Of a stretch of 64,000 nucleotides of DNA, positions 34,695 through 44,798 are shown piece by piece. The notes under the pieces were generated by a model that was given only the letters and a program-made list of their open reading frames with translations, searched no databases and had not been told where the DNA came from. The number at the start of each line of letters is the position of its first letter. Position 1 is the stretch's first letter. The DNA is from Agrypnia vestita. Taxonomy: Eukaryota > Arthropoda > Insecta > Trichoptera > Phryganeidae. The stretch lies in assembly GCA_016648135.1 (NCBI GenBank), contig JADDOH010002636.1:56889-120888 (forward strand), in the 5' to 3' direction. A program made the position numbers and the translations under genes.

Positions 34695-35290
34695 TACTCC
34701 CTTTCTCATTTACTAGTTGAAACAGGTTTGGCGCTAACCTACGCGTTGGGCTTCGGTCGGGCGACACTACAAAAGGGAGTAATAAAAAATTTCCAAAAAT
34801 CCAAAATTATACTATAATTAGGTTCCGTGGCTACCAGACGCGTCGCAATACTTTCTTACAACTTACTCAGTTGTATGAAAAAAACATTAAAAATATGAAA
34901 AATTCAAAATTATAATTAATATAAATAATTATAAATTCAAAAAAAAATTCGTTAAAAAAATTAATAATTATAGTAATTATTAATTTTTTTTAACGAATTT
35001 TTTTTTACAATACTTTCTTTCTCATTTTCGGGTTTCGTGTCTACCATATGCGTCGGAATCTCCATACAACTTACTGATTTGTATGAAAAAAACATTAAAA
35101 ATTTGAAAAACCAAAATTATACTATAGTTATTGTTTTTTTTAACGAAAATTTGATAGATCTTCTTGATCGTCGCCACGAGTCTAGTTGCAAAGTTTCAGC
35201 TCGATTGGACCAAGGAAAAAGGGTTAAAAATCGATCCAAAGTTTTTTCGTCAAACAAGCAAGCAGACGTCACGAGTTAAAAGAAAGGAAG
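34695..35290 (+). mobile_element. Family T TIR element (copy 2, rearranged)
   Basis: Starts with TACTCCCTTT (34695-34704). An internal inverted end AAAGGGAGTA is at 34772-34781, and a decayed end AAAAGAAAGGAAG is near 35279. Inside, a ~78-bp block is directly repeated (34827-34905 and 35034-35112: …TTGTATGAAAAAAACATTAA…), and between them lies a 32-bp-arm AT palindrome (34940-35006). The 80-codon frame 35037-35279 shares NENLIDLLDRRHES and VSARLD with copy 1 and ends with the same QAD(V/A)TS then stop. The product is unrecognised. Copy 3 at 62161 has the same blocks. Confidence 0.6.
34940..35006. repeat. 32-bp-arm AT palindrome
   Basis: AAAATTCGTTAAAAAAATTA… and its inverse meet at a centre near 34973. 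It divides the two direct repeats of the family T copy, which suggests an inverted-duplication rearrangement. Confidence 0.85.
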
Positions 35291-35499
35291 AAAAAAGAAT
35301 ATTGCTTTAAAAAAATCCAATAAAAAATATAGATATCTCATTACCAACGGTGACATATGTCCTGGTTTTTGGGAATGACTAAATAAATAAGAAAAAGTGT
35401 TAATAGTAAATTGAATATTATAAATAACCAGATCCTTTGTACTAATAGTTATTTTTTAATTTTGTTTTCATTTTAGTACTTAATTATTATTAATTTCCC

Positions 35500-35690
35500 A
35501 TATCATTTTTTAAAAATATTTTTACTATATACACATCGATTTCTGATTTTTTATTTGTTAGTATACATTGTATCCTGACGAAGGGACCATTAGCCCTGAA
35601 ACATGTTTATATTTTCAATATGTAAGTGGTGAGAATAAAGTATATTTTTATTAATTACATTAATAATGTCACCACAAAATCTATTTAGTA
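35500..35690 (+). repeat. Hammerhead-like repeat type A, decayed copy
   Basis: CTGACGA (35575-35581), A, stem remnant GGG…CCCT, GAAAC (35598-35602), ATG, a weak hairpin, AAGTGGTGAGAATAAAGT, then TGTCACCACAAAATCTATTT. The 43.86-44.04 kb copy has the same order. Stem II pairs at only four of six positions. Confidence 0.5.
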
Positions 35691-35692
35691 TA

Positions 35693-35990
35693 GTACTAGC
35701 TGTGCCCGCGCGGTTTCGCATACGTAGATATTTAGTACACTGTTTGGATCGTCATAGAACTTTCGCGAACCTTCTAGAACATTCATCTTCCAGAACTTTC
35801 AAGAAATTTGTCGAATGTACACGAAACTTCTAGACACACCGACACATTCCGCCATTCAGTTTAGAACCTTATAGCGGTAATTTTCTAGAACCTTCTCCTT
35901 CCAGAACTTTCTAGAGCAGGTTTTTTCGGAACCTTCTAGACTCACCGACACAGTCGGCGCGCCTATTTTAAAACAATCTGAAGCATTTAC
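35693..35990 (+). repeat. Unclassified repeat starting TACTAGCTGTGCCCGCGCGG
   Basis: The opening resembles the TACTAGCTG…CCCG start of family E and of common insect retroposons. Internally, CTTCTAGAAC, CCAGAACTTTC and CACCGACACA recur two to four times, so it contains degenerate ~100-bp tandem units. No coding frame of note. Confidence 0.4.
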
Positions 35991-36110
35991 AGCCATCCCA
36001 TAACAAAACAATGTGCTAGAAAGCACATTTTCTTCATCCACTCCCACCCACGCACAGCCACCCCCACAAAACCCCCAGAAAAATCTTTTCTATGTGACAC
36101 CAAGGGCTAT

Positions 36111-36152
36111 CCACAACCATAACCACCAGTTGGTGATTGTGGCTGGTTGTGG
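36111..36152. repeat. Hairpin CCACAACC…GGTTGTGG
   Basis: The outer stem CCACAACCA/TGGTTGTGG and an inner CCACCA/TGGTG are visible. It lies just before the Penelope-like insertion. Confidence 0.5.
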
Positions 36153-36157
36153 AGAAA

Positions 36158-36172
36158 ATATATTGATTCTAT
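36158..36172. repeat. Target-site duplicate of the Penelope-like insertion (left)
   Basis: The 15-bp word ATATATTGATTCTAT occurs here and at 36679-36693, directly bracketing the Penelope-like fragment. Confidence 0.75.
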
Positions 36173-36218
36173 ATATTAAAATAAAACACAAATTACTTTG
36201 TTTTCACCACTATATTAG

Positions 36219-36262
36219 ATTAAAAAATCTACATGTTTCGAGAACAATGTTCTCTTCATCAG
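36219..36262 (-). ncRNA. Hammerhead-ribozyme-like motif of a Penelope-like element
   Basis: Minus strand: CTGATGA (36262-36256), A, perfect stem GAGAAC/GTTCTC with ATT loop, GAAAC (36239-36235), ATG, second stem TAGATT/AATCTA with TTTT loop, then AGTGGTGAAAACAAAG. The core words match hammerhead C3-A9 and G12-A15.1. One extra nucleotide precedes stem II, and no clean UH cleavage site with stem I pairing is visible. It may be an inactive or variant hammerhead. Confidence 0.35.
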
Positions 36263-36325
36263 GATTATTGTGTACTAATCTTAAAAGTTGAAACAAGCAA
36301 ATATGTTACGGTGAAGGAGCGGTTG

Positions 36326-36352
36326 AGGGGGTTGGTGAGGGGAGGGGGGGGG
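36326..36352 (+). other. G-run cluster (possible G-quadruplex)
   Basis: GGGGG, GG, GGGG and nine consecutive Gs occur within 27 bp, inside the Penelope 3' spacer (antisense to its ORF). It is able in principle to form a quadruplex on the plus strand. Confidence 0.5.
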
Positions 36353-36365
36353 TTCGAGGTGTTGA

Positions 36366-36674
36366 TTATTGTGGGTCATTTGGAATGTTAAGTGGAAAAA
36401 TATTCAAAATAGGATTATGCAAAAATTTCGTCTGTGTATTTATTATATTAGACTTAATATTAACATTTTTCCTAATTTCGAGTATTTCTAAATTATTTAT
36501 TTGAGGTATCTTATAGTTGAAATGTAAAAATTTTAAGCCTGTGTTAATATCAAATGTATGGTCAAATTCTATTAGATGTTTTGCGAAATCAGAATCAATA
36601 TTGCTAGTTAATGCTTTGATATGTTCTTTAACCCTAGTTTCAAAATTTCTTTTTGTTTTGCCAATATAAAAATT
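36366..36674 (-). pseudogene. Penelope GIY-YIG endonuclease, C-terminal part
   Basis: A 102-codon open stretch on the minus strand begins NFYIGKTKRNFETRVKEHI, the YIG half of a GIY-YIG domain with its conserved arginine region. It continues DFAKHLIEFDHTFDINTG, then a C-terminal tail containing NLEILEIRKN and FPLNIPNDPQ before the stop at 36366. In Penelope-like elements this nuclease lies C-terminal to the reverse transcriptase and nicks the target. A stop (TAG at 36677-36675) and the TSD lie immediately upstream, so the GIY half and the RT are lost by truncation. Confidence 0.75.
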
Positions 36675-36678
36675 CTAT

Positions 36679-36693
36679 ATATATTGATTCTAT
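36679..36693. repeat. Target-site duplicate of the Penelope-like insertion (right)
   Basis: Second copy of ATATATTGATTCTAT; see 36158-36172. Confidence 0.75.
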
Positions 36694-36925
36694 CATGTTT
36701 GGAATTGGTGAGGGTTTGCATTCTGGAAAGTAATTACTAAAGCTAGTCTTGTACTTTAAAAAATTAAATGTGGAGACGTTAATTTTTCGGAAATTAATTT
36801 AAATTAAAACAGTTTTTGATATATTCCACTACTTTTGTTTGACACGAGTAGGTATATATATCATAACATGTTTCAGAAACATCCGTTTTCTTAAAAATAT
36901 TGTAAGGTTTCATGGTCTTCAAAGT

Positions 36926-37049
36926 CTTTCGGTTTGAATTTTCTGAAGTATTTTGTCGTATTTCACACTTCAGCTCTGATGATGGATTCTGTAATGTGAT
37001 CCGAAAAGTCAGTTAGAAAGGTCAAAACACGGTAGAAAACGCCAAACCA
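36926..37049 (+). repeat. Hammerhead-like repeat type B, diverged copy
   Basis: CTGATGA (36976-36982), T, stem GGATTC…GTGATCC, GAAAAG (37003-37008), then TTAGAAAGGTCAAAACACGG. It corresponds to the right arm of 32142-32392; upstream it has part of an inverted arm. Confidence 0.4.
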
Positions 37050-37059
37050 AAAGATCCTT

Positions 37060-37345
37060 TTTCAGATGAGAGTAGATTGAAGTGTGTGAGTGTGCGACTG
37101 GTAGGTATATGAAAGGGGTAAAGAGAGCGGAGGGAGGATGAGTACATAGGTGATGATAAAGAGGGAATTTTGTGAGAAGGGGTGAAGTGGAGGGTTGTAT
37201 TTGATAATTGATAATGTTACTTTGTGTAATTAAGTTTTTATGAATTTCAAGGATTTCTATATTTTATTGGATGTTTATTGATTTGTTGAATATATGGCTG
37301 TTTTCTATGAAATGGTAAGAACATTTTGAAAAATTATATTAGTGA
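37060..37345 (-). pseudogene. Second Penelope-like C-terminal fragment
   Basis: The minus strand encodes NFSKCSYHFIENSHIFN, a stop, then NIEILEIHKNLITQSNIIN and a Pro/Ser-rich tail with TKFPLYHHL. This parallels the 36.4-kb fragment (DFAKHLIEFDHTFD…NLEILEIRKN…NIFPL). It is a different, more diverged Penelope family. No TSD was found. Confidence 0.5.
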
Positions 37346-37682
37346 GGTATCTTTTCTGTTATTTATATATAGTTTCTATTGATTTGTCTATTTGACATAT
37401 ACATTGAAAAAACTAAAATCCTAATGCTTAAATTTTTCAATTAGAATATATTTATAACAGAAGTGTATGTGTCGTAACTCTCAAAATAATAATCATAAAC
37501 CTAAAAAACTTAAAAATATACGAGGTTGTGAATTTGAAAAATTTAAAAATTTCTTGATTTTTTCAAAATGAAGTCAGAGTATAACCAGAATTAAAAAAAT
37601 CGGACACAAATACATAGAGTACAAAATTTCAAAGAGAATGATTCCAAACACGCCAGACCCATATCCAAAACCATCATGCAGT

Positions 37683-37869
37683 TATAGATCTTTTCATATA
37701 AGCTTGCAATTAAGTTAGTGTGGGTACAGTGCGTAATACGCGCATTGTTTTGTTATGTTTACGGATACGAGAGGGGCGTGTCCACAAACTTAACACAACG
37801 AAACAATGAGCGTATTACGCACTGTACTTACACTAACTCAACGCAAGCTTATATGAAAAGACCTATACT
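37683..37869. mobile_element. 187-bp hairpin MITE with ~80-bp arms
   Basis: Arms 37683-37761 and ~37786-37867 are ~88% inverted copies (TCTTTTCATATAAGCTTGC, ACAGTGCGTAATACGC) around a ~25-bp loop. There is no ORF; a short foldback of this kind can be a source of small RNAs. Confidence 0.85.
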
Positions 37870-38079
37870 ACCTGTTTTACTATTTTCACGAATAACTGCC
37901 GCAATGCCTATTTTTAATATGTAGTTTAATATAAGCGAAAGTCGTTTATCGCGGATTTAAACCCTCCAGAAGCTATTCTCGTATTCAAATTTGAAAATAA
38001 TTAGTTGGGCTTGAAGGTTGGTCGCGAACCCAGCTTCAGACATTGATATGTAAATAGGTAATCTTACACGGTAAGGTAA

Positions 38080-38330
38080 ATGGCGTAATTATAATCTGCC
38101 ACTGAGCCCGTGTAACGCGTCCCCGAGTCCGAATACAGCCCGTGACGCACGCCAGGGAACCATTCTAATTTACACATTGCATTAAAATATTCCGCAATAT
38201 TCAATTAATTATCCATAAATATATAAAATACGTCACCGAGTTCTAAGGGTGGTAGAGTAACAGAGTACGGGGTGAGTACTAGAGGGTAATAACTCTTTCC
38301 GGAGCCGTAATCGCTTCTTGTCACTTAATA
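38080..38330. promoter_or_regulatory. GC-richer island, candidate noncoding element
   Basis: Contains CCCGTGTAACGCGTCCCCGA, GTGACGCACGCCAGG and, in its AT-rich middle, TCAATTAATTATCC homeodomain-like words. No TE marks or coding frame. Confidence 0.25.
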
Positions 38331-38408
38331 ACACTTTAAAGGTTTAAACATAAGATTTATAAAGAAGAAAAATCTGATTTTGAGTTTCGAACTATCCAGT
38401 TGAATGCT

Positions 38409-38766
38409 ATCTAACTAACTAAGCGTCACGCCGTTTCCCCGCAGAGTAAGCAGAGAGGATAGAACGCTGTATTCCTCTATCTTGGCACAGCACTTTTGCT
38501 TCGACTACATTCATACATCTTCTCATACAAGTTCTACTGTTGTTGAGGCTTTTAACAGGACCATACTCCAATACTTGTAGTATCTGATCATGCCAGGTCT
38601 TTCGCGGACACCCTCTATTCCAGTTGCCTTCAACACGCCCCGTATATCTTCTTAACCATCCTTTCCTCGCTTTCCATGCGTTCTACATGACCAAACCATC
38701 CCAGCACTCGTTTTTTAATTCTATCTACCACACTACAGCCATTCTATCGACCAAAATTTTCCACAT
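38409..38766 (-). pseudogene. LINE family L, 3' fragment
   Basis: The minus strand preserves the family L C-terminus: …RGCPRKTWHDQILQVLEYGP and VKSLNNSRTCMRRCMNV, EAKVLCQDRG, SILSAYSAGKRRDA. A (TAGT)n tail follows (plus strand CTAACTAACTAAG at 38412). The RT domain is absent. Several frameshifts occur upstream of RGCPRKTW. Confidence 0.75.
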
Positions 38767-39419
38767 AATTTTTATTTTCAGTTGAATCTGACTTATAGTT
38801 TAACCATAAAGAATAATTTGTTAAATAAAAATACAAAATATAACACAATATTTGATCGGCTAAATCACAAAATTACACGATTTATTTAATTAAATATTAA
38901 AATTTTGTTAAGAAGGAATTTTAATCTTTAACTAGTTTGATTACCCGCCTTCCATATTCCTTAATATTCCAATTTATTTCACTGAAAAGAAATAAAATAG
39001 CTGAAATAAAGCATTAAACATAAACGAATTAAGACGTTTTATTTTTTAACAGATAATTTCATATTTTAAAGCTTCGAATCTCGTGATGAAAATAGTCTTG
39101 TTAATTTAAAATTTTTAGAGAGAATAAATAATTTCATTACACCAGAGCACACTCTATGAGAGTATTCATACAAAAAATATGTTTCAGTAGACGCGAGTAC
39201 GTTATAATGAGTAATGTGAAATTTAACATAACTTTTGAGAGTAAATGCATTTTCCTTTGAGCACGCCTTGCGAAATGGTGAGGTGCATCCTCTCACTCCT
39301 TAAACTCATCTACCAACTCAAGAAGTTTTTTAACCGCGTTCTTGATTAACAAGTGTAGTTTATATTTCTAAAAATAATTATTAAAAATTTTGAATTATTA
39401 AAAAAAAATACAGCTATTG

Positions 39420-39720
39420 ATATTTTGATAACCGCCGTACATTTTATATCGAAGGGAACTCAGGCTGCCGCGAATTTGTCAAACTCATTGCAAACTCGTT
39501 GTCTGCCAAGGGTGGTAATTAATCACGCGAGAAGTGTATGGTGGAAGGCTCTTGTCCTGGTTTATTCCGGAACCGGGAGGAGTTTAATGACATTCCTCCG
39601 GGGGTACTTGACCCTCCCTTAGAACGAAACAGCGTCGTTCAAGCAGCCTCCGAGGAGGAAACAAGGTGTAATTTATTTGCTAGTTGAAGCCCCCGGCTTT
39701 AGGAATAAAATTTCAGCAAA
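39420..39720. promoter_or_regulatory. GC-rich island, candidate noncoding element
   Basis: 300 bp of balanced to GC-rich sequence (GGAACTCAGGCTGCCGCG, CGGAACCGGGAGG, CCTCCGAGGAGG) without TE features. The 65-codon frame at 39425-39622 has no recognised domain. Confidence 0.3.
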
Positions 39721-40180
39721 AAATTATTCCGACAACGACATGCAAGTACCTGAATGAAATTATTAATGAGATTTTAGTAAGTTTAAAAATTATTATTAAT
39801 CATGTAAATTTTATGATCTGAAATTTTTATTAAAAGATGCCGGAACCAACTCTACTTGCAATTCTGTAATAATTTAAAGCATTATTTCAAAAGTATTATT
39901 AAACCAAAAATCATTGATATTTTATTTATATTTTATATAATATTTTTTAAAAAGAATACAGATTATATAAATCAGAAAAATAAATTCAAAAGATATAAGA
40001 TAATTTTGCAAAACTGATATTCGCAGTTCCCCGTAATAGAGATGTTCGGGTTCATATCTTGTTGATAACCAAATATTTTTACTATTAAGAGATTTTTTCT
40101 CTACGTTTTTTTAATTGAGTAATCTAAATTATTTTCAATATCATTTACTGGGTGTAATATAGCTAGTCTATAATACCTGA

Positions 40181-40642
40181 CAGGTTTTGTGGACCACCTA
40201 TGTTAATTATGAGTTGAAAATGTTCAATCAACCATGATCGAATATCAACAGTTATGGAGATATGTAACATCAAAATTTGTATTTTTTTTCAATATATGAA
40301 AAATTCATTCACAAGTCAAATAAATGATATTCGGATTCACTTTCATTCAGTTCATTCACAAGTCAAATAAAATGATAAAAACCTTCTAATTCCAAATAGA
40401 TTTTCCATAGGGACTTTATTATATAATTTAACTTGCATTGAAACGACTGAATTTTTCGTAATAGATATAAGTTATTGCAATGATAGTTAAACGTTATGTA
40501 AAATATAAGTCAGAAATATTGAAAAACAAAACTTTGATATTGCGTAACTATTGAAATTAGACCATGGTTGCTTGAATATTTTCGACTCACAATGAAAGCA
40601 AATGATACCGGTAAAGAAGTGTGGACTAGCTCTGTAACCCTG
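40181..40642. mobile_element. Near-palindromic element, family P (copy 2)
   Basis: Shares ends (CAGGTTTTG…, inverted CAGGGTTACAG) and inner blocks with 16420-16908: AATGTTCAATCAACCATGAT, AATAAAATGATAAAAACCTT, GTCAGAAATATTGAAA. The left half contains a small duplication of TTCATTCACAAGTCAAATAA. No ORF. Confidence 0.8.
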
Positions 40643-43400
40643 TATAATAAATACAATTTCGTCACAAAGCGTTTCTATTAAAAATAAAAAATAAATGTAT
40701 TCATGATAGCATTGTACAAGAACTATAAGTAGAGCATTACTTTATGACAGACTAAACAAGGAAAATATATTTATGTATTCTAAAATTATACGCAAATTGT
40801 GTGCTAGTATCAGTTTTTGATTGATCCGTTTTTTACCTGAGAAAAAGCCTTAAATCCATCCAGAATAGAAGGTGGCCTCTATCGCCAATATTCTGAACCA
40901 GGGAACCGTTTTATTCCAAATTTGAATTTAGATCATACGATATTACCATAGAAATTAGCCTTGACTGCGAAGTGGATCTCTCACACCGAGTGGAGATAAT
41001 AAGGACGGTCGGAGTCGACTTTAAGCGATGTAAAGTGGCAATCGAGATCATGTTGAAGAGTGCCACCTGGTAAAAATGGACATTTCAAAGACCTTCGGAA
41101 AAAATAAAATCTACCTAACTCTCAAAAGCTTTTTGACTCGGGGCCGTGGCGCTTCGCACCACTATATCGCTTGATTGAAGGAAGGCGGTATTTGTGTCGA
41201 ATAGGGTAAGATTGATCACATCTTCGCAACCCTGAAGGATATTTACATTTTTTATACAAACCATGGGCAATCTATTTGAAAAATGGACATATTTTCAAGC
41301 TATTCATAAAATATTCACAAAATGGTTGAGAGTAAAAAGCTAATAACATTTTTCCGAAACCCTTTTTGATTATTCAGAATTCCAAAATAACTGGATGTGA
41401 CAGCGTTTCTTTATGGATGCTAAAAATGTGAATGCGAGGACATGAAATCTGAATACAAACATAGGTACATTCTAACCCCTATTTCGAGAAACTTCTGGGC
41501 TGGAAAATAAATATTCGTTTGCATACTTATACGGCACAAGTCTTTGAATAAAATTAAAGTTTCCTTAAAATTGACATAACTAAGAAAAACTTTATTCTGC
41601 ATTTGATTTAGAAGTTAAAACAGTTTTCTATATTTTGAATAAGTTTAATGCTAGAAAAACATTTATGTACACGACGAATTGCCGAAACGGAGAGATAGAA
41701 TAGATGGAATAAATATTTCAATTTGAAACATACCTATAAGTTAAGCGAATATACAAGTAATGCTTAAGCATTTCTGTTCTCCCATCTTTTGAGTCGATAA
41801 ATTGAATCATATTTTTCATCGTAGTGCCAATTTACTGAAAATTTTCAACTCTCTAGATGTAGTTCTGATATTACGCGAAGTAAATGGTTTATTTCCGCTA
41901 GAGAGAGAAGGAGATAAATTTTGAATTAAGAACGGATATTGCCGGAGATCTCGAAGGTTCAGGAGTCAGAGTTACGATTGCCGTAATGTTTTCGATTGCC
42001 TCTTTTTTGCAAAATGCGCATTTTTTCGGGAAAATATTACGATATCGTTTTGGTAAAAAATTTATGACTTGAAAAGTTTATATCAATCGTCATTTTCATC
42101 GCCAAAAGAATACGTTGATTCATTTTATTCACGAGGAAACTTATTCACGTGGAAAATTTTGTGTGATTTGAAAACATGTTTAGAATGTAAATATAGTAAA
42201 AATATATCTTTTGCTTCATTTGTGATTTTTCTCCTTCTTTTTAAATACATTTTCTTGTTGTTGTAGCCCCCTCCATCGACCATCACTCTTTTGTCAGGTC
42301 TTTTATTTTAGACAGTCGTGTACTTACTTCGCTTCAGCGAAAGAATTCAGACTGAATATCTTCTTCGTTCTTCTTCAACCATGATCACGTGTGTGCCGTA
42401 ATGGTTTAAACATTTTTCTCATCTAATAACTCCTTAGACAAAAATATTTGAAAAAAATCTAACCTAGGAATTCTTTTGTTATTCATAATTTTCGTTTCAT
42501 TTATAAAAAAAATTCATTAGAAAGTTATCATCTTTCACCACACACAAGAACCTTGATTCTTTTTGGTAAGTTATAACGTATATAATAATTTGATTTTGAA
42601 TATATATTGTTGTAGAAAAATCATATGTATTTTTTTTTAGTATTTTTCTTTATTATTTAGTTCCACACATAATGTTGTGTGGGCTAATACATGATTTCAC
42701 TTAAACATATTGCATTCCATCTAGTCATTTAAAAGATTTTACAATAAAATTTTTGCACTCCTGTTTAAACCTCCTTATATTGTTCCTCCCTTCTATCGTT
42801 AATTTATCGGATATGATGAATTAAATAAAGATTTCTGACCTACTAGTGTTTCCATATTAATGATGATGAACAGATTGTATTTCCACAGTAGTCTCCAAGA
42901 GTGTCGACTAATAAATTAATAATAAGATAGATTTGGTCATCTAGTCAGTATACAGTACTTTGCCTTTAGTAATACCAAAGATTTTTTTGAATTTATGAGA
43001 AAAATAAATTCTTTTCTCAAAAATTAAAAAAAAGTAAAACAAGATAATAAATGGGAAAAAGTGAAATAAATTGTTAATCGTTGAACATTTATTATAAAGT
43101 AAGCCACACACATAATACATAATTTTTTAAATCTAACTGAAGTCTTTGTTTTGTAGTTTTACACATTTTAGATAGTTGATGCCGATTTATGAAGATCAAC
43201 TTCATTTGCCAATAGAAGAATGTGCAAAAGAGTTGAGCAAAGAGTTTAATTTATGGGCCTGTATCTTGAAGAGGTCCTGGTTAAAAGACTAACAAGAACT
43301 AGAGCCACCACTTTGGTACTCTGAAATTTTCAAAGCAACATGTACTCGTAATATATACAGTACTTGATTATTTTCGTAGTATAACAGTAATTTCCTTCAA
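40643..43400. other. Unassigned tract
   Basis: 40860-41230 and 41880-42000 are less AT-rich but show no domain, tRNA-like head or inverted ends. The remainder is AT-rich and featureless. Confidence 0.4.
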
Positions 43401-43429
43401 GATATATTATAGATCACAGAGATGAAATT

Positions 43430-43640
43430 TTATTTTTTCATGGGAAAGTAGGTATGGAAGTCTTTGAGTGTTCATAGGGCTTACGACCTATCGTACGGCT
43501 GGTGTAAGTGATCACTTTACACAAAAGCAACGTTCACCATTTCCACCCATGATAGAATACCACATCTATCAAATTTTTGGAAGTTGTATACATTTAATAT
43601 TATAAAGTGTTTTGTATATGTGTTGTAATAATCATTAGTG
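43430..43640 (+). repeat. Family C repeat, single-arm copy
   Basis: Contains GTATGGAAGTCTTTGAGTG, CATAGGGCTTACGACCTATC, GTGATCACTTTACAC and ACCCATGATAGAATACCA. The last two blocks match 48.6-48.73 kb, the first three match the arms at 29.85-30.04 kb. Confidence 0.5.
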
Positions 43641-43859
43641 CGACCGGCATCCAAAACATTTTCATTCTCCTGAATTAACCACAGATGTCGCTAATAAGAT
43701 TCTTCCGATTTATTAGTATTACACTAGAATACCCCTGAAATATCATTTCAAATTTTTAAACTCCTTTTTAGACCAGTATTTTCATCCAGAATATTTTGAG
43801 TTTGTCCAAATTTTTCAGAACACAATACTGGATTGGACAAAACTCAAAATATTTATTTT

Positions 43860-44035
43860 TTCTTATTTCTAACAACAGAAAAGGATCTATACTTCGATTT
43901 TTAAATATTATTTTTGTTTTCCTGATGAAGAAGCCATTGGCTTTGAAACATGTTGATTTTTTTCAATAAATAAGTGGTTCAAACAAAGTTAATTTATATT
44001 AATTATAATTATGTTACCACAAAATAAATTTGCTA
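43860..44035 (+). repeat. Hammerhead-like repeat type A
   Basis: CTGATGA (43922-43928), A, stem GAAGCC/GGCTTT with ATT loop, GAAAC (43945-43949), ATG, hairpin TTGA/TCAA, AAGTGGTTCAAACAAAGTTA, then TGTTACCACAAAATAAATTT. The layout matches 36.2 kb exactly although the stem sequence differs, and its flank matches 35.6 kb. Confidence 0.6.
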
Positions 44036-44201
44036 CATTTGAAGAAGAAGAAAAGGATCTGTTTGTTTTCTATGTCTTAAGTATAAAAACGTGATATATC
44101 CACCCAATTCCTTTATCGCAAGGAAGATTCATGATTATACACCTGCGGCGCAATGTAAATATTTAGAAAGATGATTTAACTAGAATTTCTGCAAATAAAT
44201 G

Positions 44202-44798
44202 ATGTTTCTTGTAATATTTCTATCTCAATTATTATTATGCTATTCAAATTTAAAAAAACCATCATATATTTTTTTCAAAATATATGTCCACGTACAATAC
44301 GTACATCTCTGCTTCAATGCGCACATTGAACACTCGCATGTAACGTCGGTATTATTAATATTTTCTTGTGCGTGATACATAAAGGACATTGGGAATTGGG
44401 ATGTTTCTTGTAATATTTCTATCTCAATTATTATTATGCTATTCAAATTTAAAAAAACCATCATATATTTTTTTCAAAATATATGTCCACGTACAATACG
44501 TACATCTCTGCTTCAATGCGCGTATTGAACACTCGCATGTAACGTCGGTTTTATTAATATTTTCTTGTGCGTGATACATAAAGGACATTGGGAATTGGGA
44601 TGTTTCTTGTAATATTTCTATCTCAATTATTATTATGCTATTCAAATTTAAAAAAACCATCTTATATTTTTTTCAAAATATATGTCCACGTACAATACGT
44701 ACATCTCTGCTTCAATGCGCATATTGAACACTCGCATGTAACGTCGGTATTATTAATATTTTCTTGTGCGTGATACATAAAGGACATTGGGAATTGGG
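44202..44798 (+). repeat. Three tandem 199-bp repeats
   Basis: Units start at 44202, 44401 and 44600 (ATGTTTCTTGTAATATTTCT) and each is exactly 199 bp, with about four substitutions in all. The array starts and stops at unit boundaries. Each unit could encode the same ~61-codon frame, but 199 is not a multiple of three and no protein family is recognised. It looks like a young satellite seed or a local triplication. Confidence 0.97.

Larger units (their letters stand above)
36173..36678 (-). mobile_element. 5'-truncated Penelope-like element
   Basis: A ~506-bp insertion between 15-bp direct repeats (36158-36172, 36679-36693). On the minus strand it carries, in order, the C-terminal GIY-YIG endonuclease part (36674-36366), a G-run-bearing spacer, and a hammerhead-like motif (36262-36195). 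Only the 3' part of the element remains, as is usual for target-primed 5' truncation. Penelope-like elements are known for RT plus GIY-YIG and for hammerheads in their terminal repeats, so this layout fits the family well. Confidence 0.8.

Noticed and set aside
36219..36262. Calling a canonical, active hammerhead ribozyme
   Set aside because: An extra nucleotide precedes stem II and no clear UH cleavage site with stem I could be drawn, so only 'hammerhead-like' is claimed.
44240..44773. Repeated ~61-74-codon frames on both strands of the 199-bp array
   Set aside because: They are copies of the same satellite unit; 199 is not divisible by three and both strands are equally open.
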